From the NCBI RefSeq assembly GCF_016820535.1, contig NZ_JADHDY010000009.1, positions 1 through 64,000 on the forward strand: DNA of 64,000 bases, given 5' to 3'. Below are positions 36,809-45,503 of this stretch, in pieces. The notes under the pieces are model-generated. The model was not told the DNA's origin and did no database searches. It saw nothing but the letters and a program-made list of their open reading frames with translations. The position numbers and the translations under genes are program-made. Within the stretch, counting starts at the first letter, position 1, and each line of letters opens with the position of its first letter. This DNA is from Sporosarcina beigongshangi (lineage in GTDB: Bacteria > Actinomycetota > Actinomycetes > Actinomycetales > Micrococcaceae).

Positions 36809-37018
36809 CTACGAACGACGCGTCGTAGCCATCCTGTCCATCTTAACCAGCCGATACTCACCCGCCGAGACAAAGTGCCCGGTGGAGGACGGGCCGTCGG
36901 GCGCCCTGTTTGAGTAGCTGCATAGGCGCGACCTGACCGAGCCTTTCCAGCCATCCTTCGTCGTCGGTCTTCGTCGAAGACTTGATCTCGCTTTCATCCG
37001 AAAAGAAGCTTCTGTCAC
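36809..37018 (-). CDS. Doubtful small ORF
   Basis: A 69-residue frame ending KMDRMATTRRS lies upstream of the membrane-coil gene on the same strand. Its composition is mixed and no family is recognised. It may be a gene remnant. The rest of the 335-bp stretch 36792-37126 has no other feature I could support. Confidence 0.2.
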   Translation of the reverse strand: MTEASFRMKARSSLRRRPTTKDGWKGSVRSRLCSYSNRAPDGPSSTGHFVSAGEYRLVKMDRMATTRRS

Positions 37019-37126
37019 TGCCGCTCGGTCTTTACGTTGCCACAGCTACTGCGTCACGATTTACATTGTGGCACGAACGAGGCTGTAATCTTTGAACCTA
37101 TGTCGATTTGCCCGAAAGGCTCAACG

Positions 37127-38086
37127 ATGACCTACTGGCAGACCATGCCGTCCACATACAGCGACCGCCTCGAGGAGTTGGCGCAGACGCTATCGGCTTG
37201 CCGTGATGCCTTCCACGAGACCGCCAACGAGTTTCACTGGGAACCGGCAGCAGGATCGGGCGCTGCTAAAGCGGCGACGTTCCTGCCATCGCCTGATCCA
37301 GCAATCGACAAGCCGATTGGCGAAACCGGCCACCGCCTCATCACCGACGCCATCCAGATTTTTCTCTTCAACGCCGCGGCGCATTTGGGTAGTTGGGCTG
37401 CTCTACTGAGGGCTGCAGAGGTAGTTGCCACTCCGCCATTACTTCTGCGCGCCGTAATCGAGAATTGCGCACACGCGGTGTGGGTGACGGGAGACGACCC
37501 CGCGGAGGCTTCGGAAGACCGTCTTGCTCGCGCCTACCTCGAGGAGTTGAAGAGCGCAGAGGAAGCCAAGATGAACGCCGGCCGTCTTCGCGGCAAGAGC
37601 CACCCCACTCACGTGCGAACGGCGGACGCCTACAAGAAGGTCAAGGCGGACATTGCCGCCCGCTTCCACGACTCGACTCCCGAGGAACTGAGCAAGTACA
37701 GGCTTCACGGTCAAGAGCTGCCACGCCTTGAAGACTCCGTCAAGTGGATGTATGACCTCACCGCCCGCTTCGGGGGCACCATCGACGCGACTGTGGCCTC
37801 GGGCATGTATGGGCTGCTCTCGAACCTCACCCACCCGACCCTCTACACGGTGAGAGAGATGCGTGTCTGGACTAAGGACGAGAAGAATGGCCGCAACGTC
37901 GCGAACGTTTTCGTCACTATCGAGTCGGTTGAGAAGGACGTTCGTGCAGCGCTAGCGGCCTTCTACAACGCTATGACCTACGTGACTAGCTACTACGGCT
38001 GGCCCGAGACGGCACTGAGGACTCTTGAGAGCAAGATCGAAGCGGTGATCCTAGACTTCTTCAGTACCGCCCTCGAGGACGAGTGA
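37127..38086 (+). CDS. Uncharacterised all-helical protein
   Basis: The 319-residue protein is predicted mostly alpha-helical. The central part PPLLLRAVIENCAHAVWV and the late motif GLLSNLTHPTLYTVREM occur in a widespread actinobacterial family of unknown function that resembles helical HEPN/DUF5677-like proteins. A clear RxxxxH catalytic pair is not seen, so RNase activity should not be assumed. The ATG at 37127 has AAAGG seven bases upstream; the frame is open 30 codons earlier. No operon partner. Confidence 0.7.
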   Translation: MTYWQTMPSTYSDRLEELAQTLSACRDAFHETANEFHWEPAAGSGAAKAATFLPSPDPAIDKPIGETGHRLITDAIQIFLFNAAAHLGSWAALLRAAEVVATPPLLLRAVIENCAHAVWVTGDDPAEASEDRLARAYLEELKSAEEAKMNAGRLRGKSHPTHVRTADAYKKVKADIAARFHDSTPEELSKYRLHGQELPRLEDSVKWMYDLTARFGGTIDATVASGMYGLLSNLTHPTLYTVREMRVWTKDEKNGRNVANVFVTIESVEKDVRAALAAFYNAMTYVTSYYGWPETALRTLESKIEAVILDFFSTALEDE

Positions 38087-38094
38087 CAAGGTCT

Positions 38095-38296
38095 CGCAAT
38101 CGCGGTGGACGAGTGCCGCCGAGCGGGATTGCTGGACCGTTGTGACGTCCGCAGATCCGGCTCCGGCTTTCAGGACCTCGGGTGAGCGCGTGATGGCGAC
38201 GACGCTCCAACCGGACTCCGAAAACTCTTACGCCAAGGAACACCCAAGTCCTCGATTGGCACCAGTGACGACGGCCAGCTTCTTCGTCCCTTCAGG
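38095..38296 (-). pseudogene. Fragment of a short-chain dehydrogenase/reductase gene
   Basis: Reading the minus strand from 38296 gives TKKLAVVTGANRGLGCSLA, a stop, then EFSESGWSVVAITRS. The TGANRGLG is the Rossmann NAD(P)-binding motif of the SDR family. It lacks a start codon (an in-frame TAG precedes it) and the catalytic YxxxK region, so it is a dead N-terminal piece. Confidence 0.65.
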
Positions 38297-38530
38297 CTAG
38301 TCCTTGCACGAGTACTGGGTGGCGATTAAGCGTGTCCCGCAGAGCGTTGCCAAGCCGGTAGATGAATGCTCCGACCATGGAAGTATGGTGCCGCATAACT
38401 ATAGTGACTCGAAACCCATGGATTTCGAGGGGATTGATGAAGGTTTCGTTTACAGCTTGAACTGCCCCGGGTCATCACTCCATCCAAGGATTTATGCCGG
38501 CAGCGATAAGGACAGCTGGTGATGTTTAGG

Positions 38531-39085
38531 TTAATGCAAATTTAGCTGTCGGTGCTGAGCTTCGCCCTTTGAATTCCCCCAAAGGATGTTGATCTTTCGA
38601 TCCTCGTAAGGGATGTCCGCATCGAGGATGATTTTCACTTCGCCACCGGGGTAAACGGAGTCAGCATCAGGATCTACAAGACGCGGTGCAGATGACCCAG
38701 CCAACTCGTGGATGTAGACAATTTCTGTTCCAAGATTTTCAAGAGTGTAAATTTCAGCTTCAATATGCTTGATCTTCCATCCGTAGCGCTCTCGGTGCAC
38801 CCTGTCCGTCTCACGTGCGTCTTGGTTCTTCGCGGCTTGCGCACTTGCAGCAGCATGCTGATTTGACTTCTCAGCTGCTGCAGCTGATCTCGCGGAGTAT
38901 TCATTTGCTTTCACTGCCTCTGACGCGGATATCTCGGCAGCAACAGCAGACTTTTTCGACGCTTGCGCGCTGTCTTCGCTTACTTTGTTAGCTCGTTTCC
39001 CCAAACTGATTTGTCTAAAAGCGAAGATTGCTGACAGAGCGGCAACCGCTAGTGCCGCTAGTGCGATGTATTCGGAGGGTCCCAT
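38531..39085 (-). CDS. Membrane-anchored Ala-rich coiled-coil protein
   Basis: The 184-residue protein has one N-terminal helix (about 5-25, IALAALAVAALSAIFAF), an Ala/Ser/Lys-rich coiled coil (about 30-90) and a C-terminal beta-rich domain of about 80 residues (YGWKIKHIEAEIYTLENLG, then PGGEVKIILDAD). No family is recognised. It shares the helix-coil-sensor layout of the protein at 35934 but not its sequence. The spacers on both sides (38297-38530 and 39086-39379) hold no other gene I can support. Confidence 0.65.
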   Translation of the reverse strand: MGPSEYIALAALAVAALSAIFAFRQISLGKRANKVSEDSAQASKKSAVAAEISASEAVKANEYSARSAAAAEKSNQHAAASAQAAKNQDARETDRVHRERYGWKIKHIEAEIYTLENLGTEIVYIHELAGSSAPRLVDPDADSVYPGGEVKIILDADIPYEDRKINILWGNSKGEAQHRQLNLH

Positions 39086-39379
39086 ACAGGGATTCTAGTG
39101 TTGCTTGTGACTGCACTTTTACTACTGGTCAGTGTTAATTTGCCTGCGGGGTGATGGCTCGGGTGGATCAACGTCCGCAAGGTTCGCCCACTTCGTCCAA
39201 CACCGCAGCATCATGGGATCCTCGACGGGTACGAATCATGAACACTGCAGAATGGGGCGCGAGGACCAAAGATACGTGCGGCTCGACCTGCTCCAACCAC
39301 TGCCAGTATTGTCGCAAGGACTAGAGCTTTCCGAATTCATTTTGGTCGGGATGCTGATACACAACGAAGGAGAACGAAA

Positions 39380-39505
39380 ATGAGCAACACCACTGAATTG
39401 CCCGAGGACATCCGAGCCGCTAAGCACGCAGTGCTTGAGGAAGCCCTGAATGCAATCGATGAACTGTCTCGAGACGAGAACAGCCCAACAGCTAGGAGGG
39501 CTTGA
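39380..39505 (+). CDS. Small ORF, possible 5' part of a frameshifted gene
   Basis: ATG 39380, preceded by AAGGAGAACGAAA, opens a 41-residue helical peptide (MSNTTELPEDIRAAKHAVLE...). It stops at TGA 39503-39505, inside the start of a second good frame (39502-39660). The strong ribosome site supports real translation. Confidence 0.5.
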   Translation: MSNTTELPEDIRAAKHAVLEEALNAIDELSRDENSPTARRA

Positions 39506-39660
39506 AAGCGGCTCGAACGGAAGTCTACGAGCTATCCAAGCGCTACTGGGGAAAGGCTGAGAAGGCAGCATGGAACGCTATGTATGCCGCGGCACGTGAG
39601 GGCGGATCCTCGCGTGGAGCAGCATTCGTTTCTGCGGACATGAAACCTGGCAAGGTATGA
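39502..39660 (+). CDS. Small ORF, possible 3' part of the same gene
   Basis: From TTG 39502, overlapping the previous stop as TTGA, the frame encodes 52 residues (LKAARTEVYELSKRYWGKAE..., then GGSSRGAAFVSADMKPGKV). Either the two ORFs are coupled or one 90-residue protein has been frameshifted here. The AGGAGG just ahead is too close to the TTG for a normal start, which favours a frameshift. Confidence 0.4.
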   Translation: MKAARTEVYELSKRYWGKAEKAAWNAMYAAAREGGSSRGAAFVSADMKPGKV

Positions 39661-39780
39661 GATCTTCAGGTCTGCTCGGTCACTGATCCTTCCTATCCAC
39701 CCAGGCGCGGGTCTGTAGACGACTTAGGCCTCGAACTATCGGGGTCTATATTCTTGTCCGAAACCAAGGAGAACGGACCA

Positions 39781-39867
39781 ATGAAACATCTTGGCGAGAT
39801 AGCAGCAGCCGATGGAGCAAAAAAGGGCATGGACTGTCTCATAACCAAAGTGTCTCGAATCCCATGA
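39781..39867 (+). pseudogene. Truncated small ORF running into a recombination-like site
   Basis: ATG 39781 follows a good AAGGAGA site. It reads MKHLGEIAAADGAKKGM before entering the TGTCTC-rich sequence and stopping at 39867. It looks like a gene start cut off by a rearrangement. The spacer 39868-40078 has nothing else I can support. Confidence 0.4.
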
Positions 39868-39880
39868 CTTACGAGTCAGC
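39833..39880. other. TGTCTC-rich site related to the palindrome at 35720
   Basis: ACTGTCTCATAACC is followed within a few bases by AAGTGTCTCGAATCCC and then TTACGAGTC. The second block shares GTGTCTCGNNTCCC with the left arm of the 38-bp palindrome, with a partial ACGAG on the far side. The two sites bracket the 4-kb cargo patch. Confidence 0.45.
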
Positions 39881-40078
39881 TCAATGCCAAGGATTGCGTT
39901 GCCGAGTGATTACGGGTTGCGGCCACCAAACCTTGATGTCCATCTCATCAGGGCAGCTGGTTTGGTGCGCGTTGACCGGAACACACCGACTCGTATGGTG
40001 CCTGACGTTTTGCGGTCGGCAACAACCCCTCCAATGCTCACTAGGCTTTGGACGGTTGGCACAGGCGGGGGAGTGATA

Positions 40079-40621
40079 CTAAGAGTCTCTGAAGTATGGG
40101 AGCGCTTGTGCCGATGCGAAAGCGTGGTAATCCATAGCCATCAGATAATAGATCTCGGGCCATGGGCCATGGACCTGAATCTGGGCCGGATCAGGCGAGA
40201 TAAGCAGGACTGAACCTCGCCAGATTTCGTCGGAGATGGCCTCCATCCAGGCACGTTGAACGTATCCGAATTTGTCCCATCTGATTGTGACCCATGTGCC
40301 CGTTGGGTCCAGCGCATGGATGTCTAGGACCGTGACTTCGGCGGTGACGCCGAGTTGACTTTTGACGGTGGAGAAGTGTTCCCATTGTTGGACGGCACTG
40401 GTGATCCACGCCTTACAATGGCGGATCTTTACGATCCAGATGGCTGCTGCAATGCCAGCCAGGACGAAGGTGATTGCCACCAACGCCCAGCCGACCGTCG
40501 CGACGGCCTGCTGGGACAAGAGCAAGCGGATGGCGATGGTAAGGCAAACGCAGCTGATCACAGTGAGTGTGACTGCCCATCCGGATGAGGTCTGGGGTTT
40601 GACCATCGGATTCGTTCGCAT
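40079..40621 (-). CDS. Two-helix membrane protein next to the relaxase
   Basis: The 180-residue protein has two membrane helices (about 15-35 and 40-62) and a soluble C-terminal domain of about 115 residues (WEHFSTVKSQLGVTAEVTVLD, WVTIRWDKFGYVQRAW). No family is recognised. It lies 27 bases downstream of the relaxase stop on the same strand, so it may be the last gene of the relaxase operon and act in transfer or entry exclusion. Confidence 0.7.
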   Translation of the reverse strand: MRTNPMVKPQTSSGWAVTLTVISCVCLTIAIRLLLSQQAVATVGWALVAITFVLAGIAAAIWIVKIRHCKAWITSAVQQWEHFSTVKSQLGVTAEVTVLDIHALDPTGTWVTIRWDKFGYVQRAWMEAISDEIWRGSVLLISPDPAQIQVHGPWPEIYYLMAMDYHAFASAQALPYFRDS

Positions 40622-40648
40622 GATTCGACCTCCGCCTATGTACCGATT

Positions 40649-43600
40649 TTACAGCGAGGGGCCGACAACGGGCGATGGTGAATGGATGTAGGCCGTCGGC
40701 TCAGGTGGTGTCGTCGATGCGGCGTCAGTGGGCGTGCTGCTCTTGGCGGCGGTGATGCGGGCCTCGAGCCGGGCGCTCTGGTCGGAGTATTCCCATTCAG
40801 TCTTGCTGGGAGGTGCTCCGAGCGGCAGGGCAGGGTTGTCGATGTCCCAGCGGTCACGAAAGCCGGCCACGTCCCGTACAAGCCTCTTCCAAACCTCGTC
40901 GTTGGGCTGCAGACCAGTTTGTGCTTGAAGTGCACCCATCCACGGCTCTTCGTTGGCCAAAGCATGGACGGCCACCGCGGAGAGTCGTTTGGTGATCCGT
41001 TGCTGAATGTCGTTGAGCAGCTCACGGAGATCTTCCCGGTCCGTGGGCACTGATGCTGGCGCAAACGCTAGCGAAGATGTGGCAGGTAGCCGCTGTTGGA
41101 GGGTTTGCAGGTGGGAGTGTACGACGGCGGCGACGTCTCGGGCGCCGGCTATTGGTTCCAACCCGCCAACCAGGGCTTGCTCGGCGAGTGACCGGTTGGC
41201 GGCTGCGGTACGTCGCCACGCGGTGACCATGGCACCCCATGACGGCGATGCTTGCATCTCTGCTACAAGGGCGGGGAAGTGGGCGGTGATGAGGTGGGTG
41301 ACGTCGTCGGACGCGGCGATCTGGGCCAGATAGTCATGCTCGGCCAGCAGGCGGGACAGGGAGTTGGTCTGGTTGCGTTGTTCCTCGCGGACCTCGTGGG
41401 CGGTGTGTTCGGCGCCTTCGATGGAGAGTATGCCGGCGAGGATTTGTCTCCAGTCGGGCAGGGATGACGGGTCCACGCCGTGGTGGTCGCGGGGGTCGGG
41501 TTCGCTGATGTAGGCGTGGTTGCCGGCCTTCCCGCGCGTCATGGAGACGTAGAAGAGTTCGCGGGTGAGCCTGCCTTCGCTGACGAGGGTGTGGCCGGTG
41601 TCCACGGTGATTCCTTGGGAGCGGTGGGCGGTGGTGGCGTACCCGAGTTCTACGGACTCGGCGAGATAGCTGGCGCCCAAGACGATTCGTGCGCCGTTGT
41701 CTTGGCGGATCCCTGCGATGGAGCTGTCCGGATTGGGTGAATCGGAGATGGTGATGAGGGTGCCGTTGCGGATGAAGTCTCCGGTGTCATCGAGGAGATG
41801 GCGGTCGTTGCGCCTGGCAAGGATGGTGTCGCCGCGTCCGGCGTGGAGCCCGTCGCTGAGTTCCACGGTGGCTTCTGCATCGACAGTGCCGGATCCGACG
41901 CGATCTGCTTGGGCGCGTTCGTTGAGCATGGCCACGGTGTCGTTGTCGGGGGCAATCAGGATCGAGGTCCGGCCGGTGCGGATGTCGGCGTCCCAGCGGT
42001 TGTAGGCGTCATCGACCATGGCGTCGTAGGTGCCGCTGCTGATGCGTTCATGGGCTTTGTATTCGGTGATGACATTCAGGTCGCCGGTGCGGAGTTTCAG
42101 GGAGGCTGCGCGTTCCCATTCGTTGGTGAAGCGCCAGACCGTGCTGAGCCGTTGTGCGCAGCCGGTGCGGTCCAGCCATCCGAGGACGCCGCCGGCGTCG
42201 ATGGAGTCGAGTTGGGCAGGGTCGCCGACCAGCAGGATCTTCGCCCCGGCCCCGGTGGCCTGGTCCAGGAGGGCGGCAAGCTGGTAGGTGGAGACCATGG
42301 ACGCCTCATCGATGATGACCAGCTGGTTGGGCCGAAACTGCCATTTCGACTGGATGGCTGTAAGGGCGCTCATCCGCTGTGCAAGGCGCTCCAAGGCCTT
42401 CCGGGCCTGGTTGTCCTGGCGTGGGGATTGACACGCTGCTTGGTACCTTTCTGCGGCTGCTGCATAGTGTCCGGCCCGTATAGCAGCACCGGGACCGGTG
42501 GATTCGTAGAGCCATTTGCTTACGTTGTCCGTGGAGAGTCCGAGCTCCTGGCCGAGGACGTCGGCAGAGGCCGCTGCGGGGGCCAACCCGACAACGGTTC
42601 CTGGACCGAACTGGGCTTCCCAGAGGGTTTTGACGGCGCTCATCGTGGTGGTCTTGCCGGTCCCGGCGGGGCCGACGACGGCGTCCAGTCGCCTCCCGCT
42701 GGCCAGGACAGCCTCGGCGGTCCTGACTTGTTCGCCCTGCAGGGGCTCGCCACGGGTGCTGTGGAACTGTTTCAGGGCGTCCTTGACGGTCGTGGACTCG
42801 AGGTGGGGGCCGGCGGCGTGCGTGTGGGCGTTCATAATGGCGGCCTCGTTCGCCAGTGTGGAGACATCGGTGAACAGGTGGGCGCTGGCCAGGTCGAAGA
42901 CACTGTGGCCATTGAACACAAGGTCGGGTGCTGTGGTAGGGATGGCGTAGCGGAACTCATTGAGAGCAACGGACTGGGTCTCGGCGGAGGTGGCGATGGC
43001 ATCCATGAGCCGGATCCGGTCGGCGGCGGTGGTGCAGCGGATCTCTAGGCACACCCGTTCGGCCTCGGCGATCAGGTTCCAGCGGTTCCAGGTGGCCCGG
43101 CGTCTGGCGACCAAGTCCCTGACCAGCCCGGCAGTGCTGGTGATCCAGGCCGCATCGGCGTCGGTGAACGTGAGGGGGTGGGTGTGGGAGCGGTTGATGG
43201 TGGCCATCAGCACGGCCTCGGGGCCAAAGCCCTTGGCTTGAGCCCGTTCGCGCCATTGCCGGGTGCGGGCGTTGAGGGGGACGACGTCGTGGTCCTTGGC
43301 GGTGCGGGTGGACAAGGTGGCCTGTTGCCGCAGACGGAGTTTGACGGCGTTGCTGGGTTCCCTCACGTGGGTTTCGGACCAGCCATTGACGAGCCGGGCC
43401 GCTTCAATGTCGATCAGTCGGGACCTGCTGGAGAACTCGCGGATGAGTTCATCGTCCACGCCGGAGAGTTCGAAACTGTAATTGTGGATGGCGCTGGTGG
43501 GCGTGCGGACTTCGGCTTCGGTTCCTAGATCCCGGCCGAGCTGGTCATAGAGGAGCCCGTTGTAGTGTTGGCTGGCGGCCACGGTGGCCTTGTAGAGGGT

Positions 43601-44233
43601 GCGTGAGTCAAGGGTGGTCCAGGCCCCGTCGCTGACGCGTTGGGCCCTGTTCGCGATGACGACGTGGGTGTGCAGCTGCGGGTCTCCAGAGCGCGACTCC
43701 CAGTGGTCGAAGGCGGCCGCGACGGCGCCGTGAACGCCAACATGAGCGACACCGCCGTGTCCGGCACGGGTATGGATGGCAGATGACTCCAGCCAGGCAA
43801 GCGTGGCTTCCAGTGCAGCGTGGTGGGCTGCCATGACCTTGTCCTTGTACTCGTCGCTGCCCAGAGCCCAGAGTACGGAGACAGACTTGGGCACACTGAA
43901 GGTCAGGTCAAAGCCGGCCACCGCAGCCCGGCGCACGGGCTGGCCGTTGGTGCCGGTGACGGTGGATGCCTGATTGGGTGTCCGGCCCAAGGATGCTCCC
44001 GTAGAGGGGTGTTCCCCTCGTTCAAAGAGGGACTTCGCGGCAGCGTCGGTGACGGTGTCGTGAGGAGTCATTCCGATGCCGGTAAGTCCTGCGCCGAGCC
44101 ATTGCCCGGGCGGGTTGCTGGCGGCGGTGTAGTAGCCGGTGAGGTCACGGGTTTCGACGTCGGCATGGCTGGTGGTCTTGAGCAGGTAGGAGACGCCGGC
44201 CTCGGTGGAGAGGCGAGCTATGGAGACGGTCAT
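40649..44233 (-). CDS. MobF-family conjugative relaxase-helicase (TraA/TrwC-like)
   Basis: This 1194-residue protein has an N-terminal TrwC relaxase domain with FDLTFSVPKSVSVLWAL and the three-His metal site DPQLHTHVVIANR (about 185-197), then a RecD-like helicase: Walker A VVGPAGTGKTTT (about 513-524), LVIIDEASMVSTYQLA (about 640) and AKILLVGDPAQLDSIDAGG. A late helicase motif GYATTAHRSQGITVD follows. The putative catalytic Tyr lies in the first residues (SYLLKTTSHADVETRDLTGYY). It nicks oriT, stays attached to the strand and unwinds it during transfer. The start overlaps the upstream accessory gene (ATGA). Confidence 0.95.
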   Translation of the reverse strand: MTVSIARLSTEAGVSYLLKTTSHADVETRDLTGYYTAASNPPGQWLGAGLTGIGMTPHDTVTDAAAKSLFERGEHPSTGASLGRTPNQASTVTGTNGQPVRRAAVAGFDLTFSVPKSVSVLWALGSDEYKDKVMAAHHAALEATLAWLESSAIHTRAGHGGVAHVGVHGAVAAAFDHWESRSGDPQLHTHVVIANRAQRVSDGAWTTLDSRTLYKATVAASQHYNGLLYDQLGRDLGTEAEVRTPTSAIHNYSFELSGVDDELIREFSSRSRLIDIEAARLVNGWSETHVREPSNAVKLRLRQQATLSTRTAKDHDVVPLNARTRQWRERAQAKGFGPEAVLMATINRSHTHPLTFTDADAAWITSTAGLVRDLVARRRATWNRWNLIAEAERVCLEIRCTTAADRIRLMDAIATSAETQSVALNEFRYAIPTTAPDLVFNGHSVFDLASAHLFTDVSTLANEAAIMNAHTHAAGPHLESTTVKDALKQFHSTRGEPLQGEQVRTAEAVLASGRRLDAVVGPAGTGKTTTMSAVKTLWEAQFGPGTVVGLAPAAASADVLGQELGLSTDNVSKWLYESTGPGAAIRAGHYAAAAERYQAACQSPRQDNQARKALERLAQRMSALTAIQSKWQFRPNQLVIIDEASMVSTYQLAALLDQATGAGAKILLVGDPAQLDSIDAGGVLGWLDRTGCAQRLSTVWRFTNEWERAASLKLRTGDLNVITEYKAHERISSGTYDAMVDDAYNRWDADIRTGRTSILIAPDNDTVAMLNERAQADRVGSGTVDAEATVELSDGLHAGRGDTILARRNDRHLLDDTGDFIRNGTLITISDSPNPDSSIAGIRQDNGARIVLGASYLAESVELGYATTAHRSQGITVDTGHTLVSEGRLTRELFYVSMTRGKAGNHAYISEPDPRDHHGVDPSSLPDWRQILAGILSIEGAEHTAHEVREEQRNQTNSLSRLLAEHDYLAQIAASDDVTHLITAHFPALVAEMQASPSWGAMVTAWRRTAAANRSLAEQALVGGLEPIAGARDVAAVVHSHLQTLQQRLPATSSLAFAPASVPTDREDLRELLNDIQQRITKRLSAVAVHALANEEPWMGALQAQTGLQPNDEVWKRLVRDVAGFRDRWDIDNPALPLGAPPSKTEWEYSDQSARLEARITAAKSSTPTDAASTTPPEPTAYIHSPSPVVGPSL

Positions 44234-44778
44234 GACGTGCCCATTTCCGTGTTCCAGCCTCGGCGTGCAAAGATCTCGGCTGACGTCCTATCGAGCCGCA
44301 AATTCGAGGCCGAATGCAGTGTCAGAACTCGGGCGCCGAGTCGTTGCATGTCCTTGACTGCTCGCTGTTCGCTGAGCCCACGCTGCTCGTTCTCGTACTG
44401 CAACAATTGAACCGAGCGTTCCAGCTCATCGGCCTTCGACTGTGCCCGGGACACTGCCTGGGCACTTTCGTTGAGCTGTTCATAGGCGGTAGCCAGCTTG
44501 TGTTCAAAGGACCGGGTCAGGTGGGTGAGCTTACGCCGCTGAGCGAGCTGCAGGTTACGGATGGTCGCCTCATAGAGTGCGGTGAGTGCCGCCAATGACT
44601 CCTGGGTGTGGGCCTTGGGCTGACCAGCGTGGCCGGTCAGCCGTAGCTCTTCATCCTGGAGGCTCTGCCGGTATTTTCGTTGCCGCTGGCGGTGGGCACA
44701 CGCCGGTCGGCAGAAGAGTTGCCGGGGGCTGGCGGGTGTGAACGTGGTGTTGCATTCGGGGCAGGTTCGCGTAGTCAT
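44230..44778 (-). CDS. Zinc-finger/coiled-coil accessory protein of the relaxase operon
   Basis: The 182-residue protein begins with a small zinc-finger (TCPECNTTF, then RQLFCRPACAHRQRQRKYR), typical of FCS/plasmid proteins. Basic residues and a long coiled coil follow (about 60-150, IRNLQLAQRRKLTHLTRSFEH). It likely binds DNA at oriT and helps assemble the relaxosome. It is coupled to the relaxase by a four-base overlap and is first in the operon, facing the 725-bp spacer that probably contains oriT. Confidence 0.75.
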   Translation of the reverse strand: MTTRTCPECNTTFTPASPRQLFCRPACAHRQRQRKYRQSLQDEELRLTGHAGQPKAHTQESLAALTALYEATIRNLQLAQRRKLTHLTRSFEHKLATAYEQLNESAQAVSRAQSKADELERSVQLLQYENEQRGLSEQRAVKDMQRLGARVLTLHSASNLRLDRTSAEIFARRGWNTEMGTS

Positions 44779-45503
44779 ACCAGTCCATGGTGATTCAGCG
44801 GCTTTACACCATGACCAAACGTCCCTTTGGCGTCACGCGGGCCGTGACGGCCACCGCTTCGGTGCCAACAGTGTGAAGGTCTTTTTGGTCGCGTTGAAGT
44901 GGCTGTAATTCGGCGGATCTGTTGCGGTATTGGGTGTGTTTGGTCGCTTTGGTTATGTTCGTGGTGATCTTCGCGGTGGGACTATGTGGCGAAGGACGGA
45001 TCGCGGGGGTTGGCTGGCGGCTTTGGGGAGGACCACACTGTCAGAAATTACGGATCCCTTAGGCTGGCTCTTGGATGGTCAGGTGGTGAGGAACGGCAAT
45101 CGTCGGCTTGAAGATTGACCAGGGATGGTGACCTTTACCGATCGGAGTGTTGCTGACGTCGCGTCTTGCAAATCGTTCATCGACATAGAGCCGGCCGGGA
45201 TGTGTACTCGTGGTTTGTCCTACAGCTCGAGGCCACAATGGTGGGGCAGGGTTCGATCCAAGTGACGTGGAAGCGAACTCGACCTACCGACAGCCGTTAG
45301 CGCAAATAGGGCGAAAAGGATGCGTCCACTTTGCAGTTTGGCAGAGCCGGCCCGATGGGCCCTGGAGAAAGCTGTCCATAGGAAGTCCCCTGCATGCTGA
45401 AAGTCTTACTGAGTATTCAGCGTGCTTCCGACCATCGAATGTCCCCGAAGGTAGTGTGGCGAAGCCCATCGGTAGAGAGTTTTGATCTCAGTCTGAGGAC
45501 TTT
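44779..45503. other. Spacer likely to contain oriT
   Basis: The 725-bp region upstream of the relaxase operon has no supported gene. It contains the hairpin at 44831. Short open frames at 44930-45118 and 45210-45485 lack ribosome sites and are not called. Confidence 0.45.
44831..44849. repeat. Hairpin upstream of the relaxase operon, oriT candidate
   Basis: CGTCACG (44831-44837) and CGTGACG (44843-44849) form a 7-bp stem with a 5-base loop, 55 bases ahead of the accessory/relaxase genes. MobF oriT sites carry such a hairpin beside the nick; the assignment rests on position only. Confidence 0.4.

Noticed and set aside
44930-45485. Two short plus-strand ORFs in the probable oriT region
   Set aside because: No ribosome sites, no recognised motifs and poor codon usage.
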